A stretch of DNA of 64,000 nucleotides. Origin: Mangrovibrevibacter kandeliae. GTDB taxonomy: Bacteria > Pseudomonadota > Alphaproteobacteria > Rhizobiales > Rhizobiaceae. Position numbers and translations under genes: made by a program. The stretch lies in assembly GCF_024519155.1 (NCBI RefSeq), contig NZ_JANIFJ010000006.1:62001-126000 (forward strand). The letters are read 5' to 3'. This document shows positions 18,882 through 27,770 of this stretch, piece after piece; position 1 is the stretch's first letter; each line of letters starts with the position of its first letter. Below the pieces are notes generated by a model. The model was not told the origin of the DNA and made no database searches. It saw only the letters and a program-made list of their open reading frames with translations.

Positions 18882-20108
18882 TTGCATCTCCTGTTCATCA
18901 GCTCGCTGCTGCCTGAAGAGGCGCCGTCGACGGGCTTCGAGATCGCCAACCGAGCGATCATCGAGGCGCTGCGGGCCAACGGCGTGCGGCTGAGCTTTGC
19001 CGGCTTCACCCGGCCGGGCGCCGAGGGCGGCGGGCCGGATCGCATCGACCTCGGCACCCTCGCCATCGAGAATGCCGCCGTCGGCCCGGCGCAGAAGCTG
19101 CGCTGGGTGGCGCGCGCCATGGCGAGCGATCTGCCGGTCGCCGCCGCCAAGCTCGCCGTTCTCTCGCCGGACGCGCTGCGGCGCCGCTTGAGGGAGGCGG
19201 GACCGGTGGACGGCTACGTCCTGAACTCGATCCAGATGCCGACCGCCTTCCCGTTCCTGGTGACCGAGAAGCCGTCGATCTTCGTCGCTCACAATGTCGA
19301 GCATCATTCCGCGGCCGAGAACGCCCGCAACGGGCGCAGCGCGATGGAGCGCCTGCTCTACGCACGCGAGGCCCGCCTGCTCGAGAAGGCCGAGGCACGG
19401 CTCTGCCGCGAGGCGGTGGTCGTGCACACGCTGAGCGAGGACGACCAGCACCAGCTCGGGCTCGGCGGGAACCGCAAATGCCTGCCGCTGACCCTGTCGA
19501 TCGGCCGGCCGCCGCGCGAAGACGACGGACGGCGCGACCACGACGTCGGGTTGATCGGCACCTGGAGCTGGGCGCCGAACCGTGTCGGGCTCGACTGGTT
19601 CGTGCGCGAGGTGGCGCCGCTGCTGCCGGGCGATCTGCGTGTCGCAGTCGCCGGCCGCTTCGACGGGTCGCCGCCGGCCGCACCGGCCAACGTGTCCTAT
19701 GTCGGCCGGGTGCCGGACGCGCAGGCGTTCGTGCGAGCCTCGCGAGTGATGGCGCTCGCGACCAGGGGCGGCACCGGCGTCCAGCTGAAGACCATCGAGA
19801 CCTTCGAGGAGGGGATGCCGGCGGTCGCGACGTCCTCGGCGCTGCGTGGCGCCGACTACGTGCCCGGAAACGTGCGGGTCGCCGACAACCCGCGGAGCTT
19901 CGCGGAGGCGCTGGTCACGCTCGTGCGGGCCGAGCGGGAGGGAAGCGTCGGTCGGCTCGACGGCCGCGCCTTCGTGCGCCGGCAGGAGGCGGCGCTGCAG
20001 GCGGCGGTCGGAGAAGGCCTCGCGCGCTTCGAACGGGCGCTGTCCGGCACGGTCCCGGCGCAGGAGCTGCCGGCCGCGATCGTGCGCGACGCGCAGTTCC
20101 TCGGCTGA
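18882..20108 (+). CDS. glycosyltransferase family 4
   Basis: A 408-residue GT-B glycosyltransferase. The N-terminal domain starts HLLFISSLLPEEAPSTGFEIANRAIIEALRANG and contains VAHNVEHHSA. The C-terminal domain opens VGLIGTWSWAPNRVGLDWFVREVAPLLPGD and carries the donor-binding segment GGTGVQLKTIETFEEGMPAVATSSALRG with the EX7E-like arrangement. It likely transfers a nucleotide-activated sugar in the cytoplasm. The predicted start is TTG with GGAG 8-9 nt ahead. Its TGA overlaps the next ATG by one base. Two direct GAAGCATTG copies (18754-18762 and 18773-18781) lie in the upstream divergent region. Confidence 0.88.
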   Translation: MHLLFISSLLPEEAPSTGFEIANRAIIEALRANGVRLSFAGFTRPGAEGGGPDRIDLGTLAIENAAVGPAQKLRWVARAMASDLPVAAAKLAVLSPDALRRRLREAGPVDGYVLNSIQMPTAFPFLVTEKPSIFVAHNVEHHSAAENARNGRSAMERLLYAREARLLEKAEARLCREAVVVHTLSEDDQHQLGLGGNRKCLPLTLSIGRPPREDDGRRDHDVGLIGTWSWAPNRVGLDWFVREVAPLLPGDLRVAVAGRFDGSPPAAPANVSYVGRVPDAQAFVRASRVMALATRGGTGVQLKTIETFEEGMPAVATSSALRGADYVPGNVRVADNPRSFAEALVTLVRAEREGSVGRLDGRAFVRRQEAALQAAVGEGLARFERALSGTVPAQELPAAIVRDAQFLG

Positions 20109-20899
20109 TGTTGGCCGTCTCGCCCCCCGTCCCGGACATCGCGGCGCTCGCGCTGCCGCGGCGCGCGATCCTCGGCGTCGACGTGCTGGCGATCGACGGT
20201 GCTGCGGCGCGCGCGCTTCTCGCGCAGCGGCTCGAAGCCCGCGCGTTCACGCGCGTCGCCTTCCTCAACGCCCATTGCGCGAATCTGGCGGCCGAACGGG
20301 TGGACTACCGCGGCGCCCTTGCGCAGTTCGTGGTGCTGCCGGACGGAATTGGCGTCGACATCGCCGCGCAGATGCTGTTCGGCGCGCGGTTCCCCGAAAA
20401 TCTCAACGGCACCGACTTCGTCCCCGCGCTGCTCGCCGGGATCGGCCGGCCGCTGCGGATCGGACTCCTCGGCGGCGAGCCCGGCATCGTGGAGCGGGCG
20501 GCGAGCAACTTCGCCGCGCGCCTGCCGCAGCATCGCTTTCTGCCGGTGGCCGACGGCTTCTTCGCGCCCGGCGAGGAGACCGACACGGTGCTCGCCGCGC
20601 TCGAGGCGGCCGAACTCGACGTCCTGCTCGTCGGGCTCGGCGTGCCGCGCCAGGAGCTCTTCGTCGCGCGTCATCTCGACCGGCGCCACGCCGCGCTGGT
20701 GCTGTCGATCGGCGCGCTTCTCGACTTCACCGCCGGCAAGGTCAGCCGCGCCCCGGAGATGGTGCGCCGCGCCCGGATGGAATGGGTCTGGCGACTCGGC
20801 ATGGAGCCGAAGCGCATGTGGCGCCGCTACGTCCTCGGCAATCCCCGCTTCCTCGGCCGCGTCGCGGCCGAAAAGCTCCGCCGGACACGTCGCGCATGA
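20108..20899 (+). CDS. WecG/TagA/CpsF family glycosyltransferase
   Basis: A 263-residue GT26-family transferase. Typical segments are ILGVDVLAIDGAAARALL, FLNAHCANLAAE, VVLPDGIGVDIAAQMLFGARFPENLNGTDFVPALL (the conserved acceptor-binding region), LRIGLLGGEPGIVERAA, and VLLVGLGVPRQELFVARH. Family members such as TagA and WecG add N-acetylmannosamine or its uronic acid to polyprenyl-linked acceptors, so a second-step role in repeat-unit assembly is likely. The start overlaps the GT4 stop by 1 nt and the end overlaps the next gene by 4 nt, giving a tightly coupled three-gene unit. Confidence 0.92.
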   Translation: MLAVSPPVPDIAALALPRRAILGVDVLAIDGAAARALLAQRLEARAFTRVAFLNAHCANLAAERVDYRGALAQFVVLPDGIGVDIAAQMLFGARFPENLNGTDFVPALLAGIGRPLRIGLLGGEPGIVERAASNFAARLPQHRFLPVADGFFAPGEETDTVLAALEAAELDVLLVGLGVPRQELFVARHLDRRHAALVLSIGALLDFTAGKVSRAPEMVRRARMEWVWRLGMEPKRMWRRYVLGNPRFLGRVAAEKLRRTRRA

Positions 20900-21786
20900 G
20901 CGCTGCCGCCGCCGCGTCCCATCCGGCGACTGCGCTCGTCACCTCGAGCTATCGCGGCGACCTCGAGCGCTGCCGCCTCCTGTGCGCGAGCATCGATGCG
21001 CGCGTCACCGGCCACAGCTGCCACTACATTCTTGTCGAGCACGCCGACGTGCCGGTGTTCCGCGCGCTCGAAGGGCCGAAGCGGCGGGTGATCGACGAGC
21101 GCGAGCTGCTGCCCTCCTGGCTGCGGGTGTTTCCCGATCCGCTGACCTTCGGGCGCCGACGGCTCTGGCTGTCGCCCTTCGGGCCGCCGCTGCGCGGCTG
21201 GCACGTCCAGCAGCTGCGGCGCATCGCGATGGCGCGCGTCATGGACGAGGCCGCGATGGTCTCCTGCGACTCCGACGTGGTGTTCGTCAAAGGCTTCGAC
21301 GTCGGCACGATGTGGCACGGCGAGGCGCTGGAGTTCTTCCGCGACCCCGGTGCTATCACCGGCGGCATGGCCGACCACCAGGCCTGGGCGGCCAAGGCAG
21401 GGGAGCTGCTCGGGCTTCGAAGGCAGGGTGGGGACGTCGACTACATCGCCACCGTGATCGGCTGGCGGCGCGACACCGTGCGCGACATGCTGAACCGGAT
21501 CGAGGCGGCCACCGGCGCCTCGGCTCTGCGGGCGCTCGCGGGCACGCGGGCGCTGTCGGAGTGCCTGATCTACGGCCGCTTCGTCGACGAGGCGGAGGCC
21601 ACGCCCGAGCGGCATCGGCCGACCGCGCGCCGCCTGTGTCACGTCTACTGGAAGGGCGAGGCGCTGAGTGCCGAGGGACTGAAGGCCTTCACCGACATGA
21701 TCGGCGAGGCGCAGGTCGCGGTCGGCATCCAGTCCTTCACCGACACCGACCCGCGCCTCATTCGGCAGGCTGCCGGATTGGCCTGA
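20896..21786 (+). CDS. DUF6492 family putative glycosyltransferase
   Basis: A 296-residue protein resembling DUF6492, a GT-A-like family. It starts ATALVTSSYRGDLERCRLLCASIDAR, contains a DXD-type motif in MVSCDSDVVFVKGFD (likely metal/nucleotide-sugar binding), and later has LIYGRFVDE and RRLCHVYWKGE. No signal peptide or helix is seen. It is joined to the WecG-type gene by an ATGA overlap, so it very probably acts on the same glycan. Its 3' end overlaps the convergent flippase gene by 29 nt. Donor and acceptor are unknown. Confidence 0.8.
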   Translation: MSAAAAASHPATALVTSSYRGDLERCRLLCASIDARVTGHSCHYILVEHADVPVFRALEGPKRRVIDERELLPSWLRVFPDPLTFGRRRLWLSPFGPPLRGWHVQQLRRIAMARVMDEAAMVSCDSDVVFVKGFDVGTMWHGEALEFFRDPGAITGGMADHQAWAAKAGELLGLRRQGGDVDYIATVIGWRRDTVRDMLNRIEAATGASALRALAGTRALSECLIYGRFVDEAEATPERHRPTARRLCHVYWKGEALSAEGLKAFTDMIGEAQVAVGIQSFTDTDPRLIRQAAGLA

Positions 21787-23062
21787 AGCGGCCGGCATGG
21801 CTGAAGCCGGTCCAGTCGAGCAGCGTGTAGGTCATCGCCGCCGAGGCGAGCCAGAGCGCGAAGAACAGGCCGTTCAGCCCGAGGATCCATTCCGTCTCGT
21901 CCGGAAAGCGGCGGAACAGCAGGATCAGAAGCGCCGCCTTGATCAGCCCGACCACGGCCAGCACGGCCGCGCGCGAGGTGGTCTTGCCCTGCGCATAGAG
22001 GAGCTCGCTCTGATATTCGACGAGGTTGCGGAAGGCCGGCACCAGGAGGGCGATGAGCACCAGCGGCGCAGCCTCGGCGACGTTGTGGCCGAGCGCGTCC
22101 GGGTAGACATGCAGGAGGCCGCCGAGCGCGGCGAGGCCGAGCACCGAGACGGCGGCGACGAGCCCCTCGAGGCCGCAGCGGATGCGCCAGCCGTCGAGCC
22201 AGCGCGGCGTCTTCATCAGCTTCTGCACCACCATCGTGTTGAACGAGCGGACCGGCAGTGCGGTCAGATCGACGAGGCGCATCACGAGCGCGTAGATGCC
22301 GGCGATGTGCGGCCCGCCGAAGGAGAGGACGAGCAGCTTGTCGAGCTCGGACTGCAGGTAGAAGACAATTTCCGCGCCGGCGACCGACAGGCTGTCGCGC
22401 CAGCGCGAGGCGTAGAGGCGCGGGGCGAGGCGCAGCCGCCATGTCGGATAGAAGCCGAGGACGGCGATCGCCATCGCCACGCCGTTCGCGGCCATGTAGA
22501 CGAGCGACCAGGCAAGGAGCCCGGCGTGGCCGAAGGTGGCGAAGCCGACCGCGGCGGCGGCGCGCACCGCCGAGCCGACGATGACGATCGCCGCGCCGCG
22601 CGCGAAGCGGCCGATGCCGTTGTTGACGATCACCACGATTTCGAGGACGCGCCAGAAGGCGACCTCGGCGACGACGATCGCCGCGAAGGCGGCGGGATGC
22701 ATCTCGCCGGCAAAGAACAGCGCGTAGAAGGCCCACGCCGCGAGGGCGACGAGCGGCACCGAGAGGCCGAAGGCGACGAGCAGGCCCGTCGTGTAGGTGC
22801 CGATCAGCCGCGGCTTGACCGTGGCGATGCGGTAGAGCGGCGAGACGAAGCCGAGCCCGGCGATGCGCGACAGGACGATGCCCGTCGCCGAGGCCGTGGC
22901 GAACAGGCCGAACTCGGCGATCGTCAGCGCATTGGCGACCGAAACGAAATAAGCGAGCGACAGCACCAGACGGCCGGCCGAGCCGGCCAGCAGCGACACG
23001 TAGTCGACCACGACGCCGAAGTGTCGCTTAATGAGCCTGTACATGCCCTCAGGGGCGATCAT
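21758..23062 (-). CDS. Wzx-type polysaccharide flippase / oligosaccharide transporter
   Basis: A 434-residue protein with about twelve membrane helices, of the MOP/polysaccharide-biosynthesis superfamily. Early segments are GSAGRLVLSLAYFVSVANALTIAEFGLFATASATGIVLSRIAGLG and TYTTGLLVAFGLSVPLVALAAWAFYALFF; a late one is VLAVVGLIKAALLILLFRRFPDE. Such proteins move undecaprenyl-linked repeat units across the inner membrane for polymerisation. The ATG at 23062 is chosen for its GGAGGG ribosome binding site; 23044 is an alternative. Only 25 nt separate this start from the divergent GH10 gene, so promoters must overlap coding sequence. Confidence 0.88.
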   Translation of the reverse strand: MIAPEGMYRLIKRHFGVVVDYVSLLAGSAGRLVLSLAYFVSVANALTIAEFGLFATASATGIVLSRIAGLGFVSPLYRIATVKPRLIGTYTTGLLVAFGLSVPLVALAAWAFYALFFAGEMHPAAFAAIVVAEVAFWRVLEIVVIVNNGIGRFARGAAIVIVGSAVRAAAAVGFATFGHAGLLAWSLVYMAANGVAMAIAVLGFYPTWRLRLAPRLYASRWRDSLSVAGAEIVFYLQSELDKLLVLSFGGPHIAGIYALVMRLVDLTALPVRSFNTMVVQKLMKTPRWLDGWRIRCGLEGLVAAVSVLGLAALGGLLHVYPDALGHNVAEAAPLVLIALLVPAFRNLVEYQSELLYAQGKTTSRAAVLAVVGLIKAALLILLFRRFPDETEWILGLNGLFFALWLASAAMTYTLLDWTGFSHAGRFRPIRQPAE

Positions 23063-23087
23063 TCGAACCCTCCGCAGGGGCGACCAC

Positions 23088-24227
23088 ATGGCAATATTGC
23101 ACCGAGACGTCCACCTCGATGGCGCGCCGCCATCGGCGCCGGCCTTTCCGTCGGATCACTCTAGCGCATCGGCCTTAACGCGCCGTTCGCTGCTGCGCGG
23201 CGGGGCGGCCCTCGCTGCGGCGACTCTCTCAAGCCTCCCTCCGGTCGCCCGGGCGGCGGGGCGGGTGCCCTTTGGGGCGGCGATGCAGTCGGACCTGATG
23301 CAGTCGGACCCGGCCTACCGGCAGGCCTTCCTCGACCACTGCGACCTCATCCTGCCGATGAACGAGCTGAAATGGGACGCGCTCCGGCCCTCGCGCGAGG
23401 AGTTCAGCTTCTGGGGGGCCGATCAGATCATCGACCTCGCGCGCGCCAACGGCCGCCGCTCGCGCGGACACTGCTTCGTCTGGTGGAACGCGCTGCCGGA
23501 CTGGGTGGAGGCGATCGACACCGGCCTCGAGGCCGAGCGCGTGCTCGTCGACCACATCGAGCAGGTTGCCGGGCGCTACGCCGGGACGCTGACGAGCTGG
23601 GACGTCGCCAACGAGGTGATCGCCAACGATCCGACCGGCGAGCCGATGCGCGACACCTTCTGGATGCGGCGGCTCGGCATCGACCACATCGCCATCGCCT
23701 TTCGAGCGGCGGCCGCGGCCGATCCCCATGCCCGGCTCGTCCTCAACGACTACGATCTGGAGTTCACCGGGCCGGAGCACGACGCCAAGCGGGCGGTGAT
23801 GATGGATCTCGTGCGCCGCCTGCAGGACCACAACCTGCGCGTCGACGCGGTCGGTCTTCAGGGGCACCTCTATGCCGAGCAGCGGGTGGACGTCGACGCC
23901 GTGGCAGCGTTCGGTCGCGAATTGCAGCGGCTCGGCGTCGGCCTCCTCGTCACCGAGCTCGACGTAATCGACTGGAAGATCCGCGGCGGCCCGGCCGAGC
24001 AGGATGCCGCGGCCGGGCGCGTCATCGGCGACCTGATGGACGCGGTCTTCGCGGCGCAGCGGCCGGAGGCGGTGATCACCTGGGGCATCACCGACCGCTA
24101 CACCTGGATCCCGGACGCCATGCCACGGCCCGACGGCACTCCCTCCCGGCCGTTGCCGCTCGACGCCCGACTGCGGCCGAAGCCGTGGTTCGAGCGGCTG
24201 CAGCGCCGTCTGCGCACCGCGCTCTGA
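23088..24227 (+). CDS. secreted GH10 glycoside hydrolase (endo-beta-1,4-xylanase family)
   Basis: A 379-residue protein with a twin-arginine-type signal (TRRSLLRGGAALAAATLSSLPPVARA, about residues 30-55). The rest is a GH10 (beta/alpha)8 barrel. The acid/base Glu sits in SWDVANEVIAND and the nucleophile Glu in LLVTELDVIDW; MNELKWDALRP and GHCFVWWNALPDWV are the conserved substrate-cleft strands. GH10 enzymes cut beta-1,4 xylan-like chains. Embedded in a polysaccharide assembly locus, it more likely trims or releases the cell's own polymer, as processing glycanases of other exopolysaccharide systems do. No carbohydrate-binding module is present. Confidence 0.88.
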   Translation: MAILHRDVHLDGAPPSAPAFPSDHSSASALTRRSLLRGGAALAAATLSSLPPVARAAGRVPFGAAMQSDLMQSDPAYRQAFLDHCDLILPMNELKWDALRPSREEFSFWGADQIIDLARANGRRSRGHCFVWWNALPDWVEAIDTGLEAERVLVDHIEQVAGRYAGTLTSWDVANEVIANDPTGEPMRDTFWMRRLGIDHIAIAFRAAAAADPHARLVLNDYDLEFTGPEHDAKRAVMMDLVRRLQDHNLRVDAVGLQGHLYAEQRVDVDAVAAFGRELQRLGVGLLVTELDVIDWKIRGGPAEQDAAAGRVIGDLMDAVFAAQRPEAVITWGITDRYTWIPDAMPRPDGTPSRPLPLDARLRPKPWFERLQRRLRTAL

Positions 24228-24264
24228 CCGCTCGATCTACAGGCGGGTTTACCTTTTATTTTCC

Positions 24265-26229
24265 ATGACGGCGCATTCTCGTGAACACCGGGCCCCATGG
24301 ATGGCCCCAACAGCAGGCCGAGACGCGCCCATGTTCACGACAGCCGTCCCCACGTCCCAGCATGCCTCGCCGGAGGCGGACCGCCGTCGGAGCGTCGACT
24401 GGACAGGCGAGAGCGTCACCGAAACGCGTCCGGCCGACCATGCGGTGTTCGACCCGCTCTTCTTCGCGCGGGCCGTGTGGCGACTGAAGCCCCTGATCCT
24501 GGCGATGGCCGTCCTCGGCTTCGCCTTCGCCGCCGTCTATGCCTTCACCACGCCCAAAAGCTACACCGCGATCGTGCAGATCCTGATGGATCCGCGCGAC
24601 CTGAAGGTCGTGCAGAACGAGATCACGCCGAACGGCCTGCCGAGCGAGGCGACGCTGGCGCTGATCGAGAGCCAGAGCGCTGTGATCACCTCCAACACCG
24701 TGCTCGAGCGGGTGATGGACCAGGAGGACCTGACGCACGATCCGGAGTTCAACGGCACCCTGCGGACGGGGATCGCCCCGCTCGTCGAGGAGCTTGTGCC
24801 GTTCCTCGCCTCGTCCTCGGCGCCGAAGGGCGACGTGCGGCTCGTGACGATGGCCAACCTGCGCGAGCACCTCCTGGTGGTGCGCGAGCCGAAGAGCTTC
24901 GTCATCAACCTCGCGGTGAAGAGCAGCGATCCGGCCAAGGCCGCCCGCCTCGCCAATCAGGTGGCCGCGGTGTTCCTCGACGAGCAGGGCCGCATCCAGG
25001 CCGACACCGCCCGCCGCGCGACCTCGTCCCTCTCCTCGCGCCTGCAGGAGCTGCGCGAGCGCGTGGTCGACGCCGAGCGGGCCGTCGAGGACTACAAGGC
25101 CAAGAACCAGCTGATCGGCGTCAACGGCCGGCTGGTGGACGACGAGTACATCACCCGCGTCAACACCCAGCTCGCCAACATCCGCGGCGACATGGCGGCG
25201 CTGAAGGTGAAGGCGGACTCGATGAAGAAGGCGAGCGTCGAGGACGTCGTGCGGGGCACGTTGCCCGAGGAGCTGAAGTCGGAGGCGCTGGTGCGCCTGC
25301 GCCAGACCTACTCCGACCTCGCCCAGCAGAACGCGGTGATCGCGAGCAAGCTCGGCAGCCGTCATCCGCAGCGGATCGCCAGCGAGCAGGCGCTCGCCTC
25401 GGCGCGTCGCGCCATCGAGGCCGAGCTCGACCGGATCGTCGCGGCGGCGCAGACCGAGCTTGCCCGCGCCCAGGCGACGGAGAAGAGCCTCGCCGGCCAG
25501 ATCGACGACCTCAAGGCCAAGCAGGTCGAGACCAGCGGCGCCTTCGTCCGGCTGCGGGAGCTCGAGCGCGAGCGCGACGCCTCCCGCTCGGTCTACGAGG
25601 CCTTCCTCCTGCGCGCTCGCGAGACCGGCGAGCAGGAGAGCCTCAACACCGCCAACATCCGCATCATCTCGGATGCGACCCAGCCGCTGAAGCCCTCCAG
25701 CCTGTCGCGCAAGGTCATCGCGACGGTGGGCGCGGCGGCGGGCCTCGTCGTGGGCCTCGCCCTCGCGGCCCTCATCGCGGGTGTTTCGCTCCTGCGCGGC
25801 GCGCCCGTGCCGGCGCCGGTTGCGGTGCGGCGCCGCGAGACGGTGCGGGAGCGGGTCGAGGAGGCATCGGTGGAAACGCCGGAGGAGCCCGTGCCCGCCG
25901 AGATCGCCCCTGCCGAAGCCGAGTTCGCAGCGCCGGCTCCCCGCCAGCACATCGAGGTGGCGCCGGCGATGGATGCGGCGGACGAGGCGCAGCTCGACCT
26001 GGAGGCCGAGCATCCCGATACGCCGATTCCGCCCGGCGGAGACGATCGCGAGCGCTTGCGCGAGCGGGTGCGGGCCCTGTCTGCGGAGCGCGCCGCTCCC
26101 TATGCCTCCGAGCCGTCGCAGCCCGCGCGGGTCGAGAAGGAGGTCGACGAGATCAAGCGCGACATCAAGACGGTCCGCAGCGCGATCGCCGAGATCCGCC
26201 GCCGGCGCGACGCCGAAAGCGCGCAGTAG
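24265..26229 (+). CDS. Wzz/GumC-like polysaccharide chain-length determinant (no kinase domain)
   Basis: A 654-residue polysaccharide co-polymerase. The first membrane helix (LKPLILAMAVLGFAFAAVYAFTT) is followed by the Wzz domain (YTAIVQILMDPRDLKVV), a long periplasmic coiled-coil (about 240-430), the GNVR-like segment LRELERERDASRSVYEAFLLRARE, and a second helix (VIATVGAAAGLVVGLALAALIAGVSLL). A Pro/Glu-rich cytoplasmic tail of about 140 residues ends in a coiled coil and has no Walker motifs, so it is not a fused BY-kinase. It should control chain length and export. The start is uncertain: ATGs at 24265, 24301 and 24331 all lack a good ribosome binding site. Confidence 0.88.
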   Translation: MTAHSREHRAPWMAPTAGRDAPMFTTAVPTSQHASPEADRRRSVDWTGESVTETRPADHAVFDPLFFARAVWRLKPLILAMAVLGFAFAAVYAFTTPKSYTAIVQILMDPRDLKVVQNEITPNGLPSEATLALIESQSAVITSNTVLERVMDQEDLTHDPEFNGTLRTGIAPLVEELVPFLASSSAPKGDVRLVTMANLREHLLVVREPKSFVINLAVKSSDPAKAARLANQVAAVFLDEQGRIQADTARRATSSLSSRLQELRERVVDAERAVEDYKAKNQLIGVNGRLVDDEYITRVNTQLANIRGDMAALKVKADSMKKASVEDVVRGTLPEELKSEALVRLRQTYSDLAQQNAVIASKLGSRHPQRIASEQALASARRAIEAELDRIVAAAQTELARAQATEKSLAGQIDDLKAKQVETSGAFVRLRELERERDASRSVYEAFLLRARETGEQESLNTANIRIISDATQPLKPSSLSRKVIATVGAAAGLVVGLALAALIAGVSLLRGAPVPAPVAVRRRETVRERVEEASVETPEEPVPAEIAPAEAEFAAPAPRQHIEVAPAMDAADEAQLDLEAEHPDTPIPPGGDDRERLRERVRALSAERAAPYASEPSQPARVEKEVDEIKRDIKTVRSAIAEIRRRRDAESAQ

Positions 26230-26412
26230 CGTCCGGCAGCTGCCGAGCGGCGGACCGCGTGTCCGGCGCTTGTCTCAGGCCTCTTTGCAATTCCACTCGA
26301 TGCGCTAAGCTACCCAGACAAGGAGGAGCCTGTGCGGCCGCCCGTCGGCCGTTCGGCCAACAACGACGCATCGCGTCTCCTCGGCGACGGTGCGGATCTG
26401 GGAGGATCGATC

Positions 26413-27678
26413 ATGCGCCGCAAAGACGCCACCCTTGCTCTCGCCCTGACGTCACTGCTCGCCGCGATGCCGGCGCTTGCGGTGGAGCTGTCGGTCGTGT
26501 CCGGCTCGGTCGGCAAGGACATCACCGAGCTGCGCGACGCGCTCGACCGCTTCGAGAAGCAGAGCGGCAACACCGTGCGGATCGTCGAGATGCCGGCCTC
26601 GACAACCGACCAGTTCGGGCAGTACCGGCTGTGGCTGTCGGCCGGCAATCCCGACATCGACGTCTACCGGACGGACGTCATCTGGGCGCCGCAGCTCGCC
26701 AACCACTTCGTCGACCTCACCGAGGCGGCGAAGGACCAGATTCCCAAGCACTTTCCCTCGATCATCCAGTCGCAGACGGTGGGCGGCAAGCTCGTCGCCC
26801 TGCCGATGTACACCGACGCGCCGGCCCTCTACTACCGCAAGGACCTTCTCGACAAATACGGCAAGCAGCCGCCCAAGACCTGGGAGGAGCTGAAGGCGAC
26901 GGCGCAGGAGGTGCTCGACAAGGAGCACGCGGCCGGCAACGGCCAGCTCGTCGGCTTCGTCTTCCAGGGCGCGCCCTACGAGGGACTGACCTGCGACGGG
27001 CTCGAGTGGGTCTCGAGCTACGGCGGCGGCCAGATCGTCGATCCCAAGGGCAACATCACCATCAACAACCCCAAGGCCGAGGCGGCCCTGGCCGAGGCGC
27101 GCTCCTGGATCGGCACGGTCTCCCCGACCGGCGTGCTTGCCTACAAGGAGGAGGAGGCGCGCGGCGTCTGGCAGACCGGCAATGCGATCTTCATGCGCAA
27201 CTGGCCCTACGCCTATGCGCTGTCGAACGGCTCGGACTCCGCCGTCGCCGGCAAGTTCGGCGTGGTGCCGCTGCCGGCCGCCGAGGGCGAGACGTCGGCG
27301 GCCTGCCTCGGCGGCTGGAATCTCGCGGTGTCGAAATATTCCAGGCACCAGAAGGAGGCGATCGACCTCGTGACCTTCCTCGCCGACGAGCCGCAGCAGA
27401 AGCAGCGGGCGGTGAACCAGGCCCGCCTGCCGACGATGCCCGAGCTCTACGGCGATCCCGACATCAAGGCCGCGCAGCCGATCGTGCCGCAGTGGCAGTC
27501 GGTGCTGGAAGCCGCCGTGCCGCGCCCCTCGGCGCCGACGCAGGGGCAATACAACGAGGTATCGAAGGAGTTCTGGACCGCCGTCAACGAGACGCTGGCC
27601 GGGCGCATCGAGCCGGCGGCGGCGCTGAAGCAGCTCGAGGGGCGCCTGCGCCGGCTGAAGCGCAGCGCCTGGGATTGA
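26413..27678 (+). CDS. sugar ABC transporter substrate-binding protein
   Basis: A 421-residue periplasmic binding protein of the maltose/trehalose type. The signal peptide is MRRKDATLALALTSLLAAMPALA with cleavage expected after ALA. The mature part shows DALDRFEKQSGNTVRIVEMPAS, DIDVYRTDVIWAPQLANHFVDLT, ALPMYTDAPALYYRKDLLDKYGKQPPKTWEEL and GGWNLAVSKYSRHQKEAIDLVTFLAD, all typical of the family. The ATG at 26413 has GGGAGG 8 nt ahead. It begins an operon with two permeases and an ATPase. An alpha-glucoside such as trehalose or maltose is a reasonable guess by family, but no catabolic enzyme sits beside it to confirm this. Confidence 0.92.
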   Translation: MRRKDATLALALTSLLAAMPALAVELSVVSGSVGKDITELRDALDRFEKQSGNTVRIVEMPASTTDQFGQYRLWLSAGNPDIDVYRTDVIWAPQLANHFVDLTEAAKDQIPKHFPSIIQSQTVGGKLVALPMYTDAPALYYRKDLLDKYGKQPPKTWEELKATAQEVLDKEHAAGNGQLVGFVFQGAPYEGLTCDGLEWVSSYGGGQIVDPKGNITINNPKAEAALAEARSWIGTVSPTGVLAYKEEEARGVWQTGNAIFMRNWPYAYALSNGSDSAVAGKFGVVPLPAAEGETSAACLGGWNLAVSKYSRHQKEAIDLVTFLADEPQQKQRAVNQARLPTMPELYGDPDIKAAQPIVPQWQSVLEAAVPRPSAPTQGQYNEVSKEFWTAVNETLAGRIEPAAALKQLEGRLRRLKRSAWD

Positions 27679-27770
27679 GGACAGGGAAGCGAACGGCTCC
27701 GGATCGGGTGACGCGTGCGGAGGAGGCGCGCGGGGTGACGTGAGGACGTAGCGGGCTCTGGGAGGAGGCC

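Noticed and set aside
24297-27743. Open frame of about 1,150 codons on the plus strand
   Set aside because: It overlaps the Wzz/GumC-like and binding-protein genes in another register, is Arg/Gly/Ala-rich and lacks any motif.
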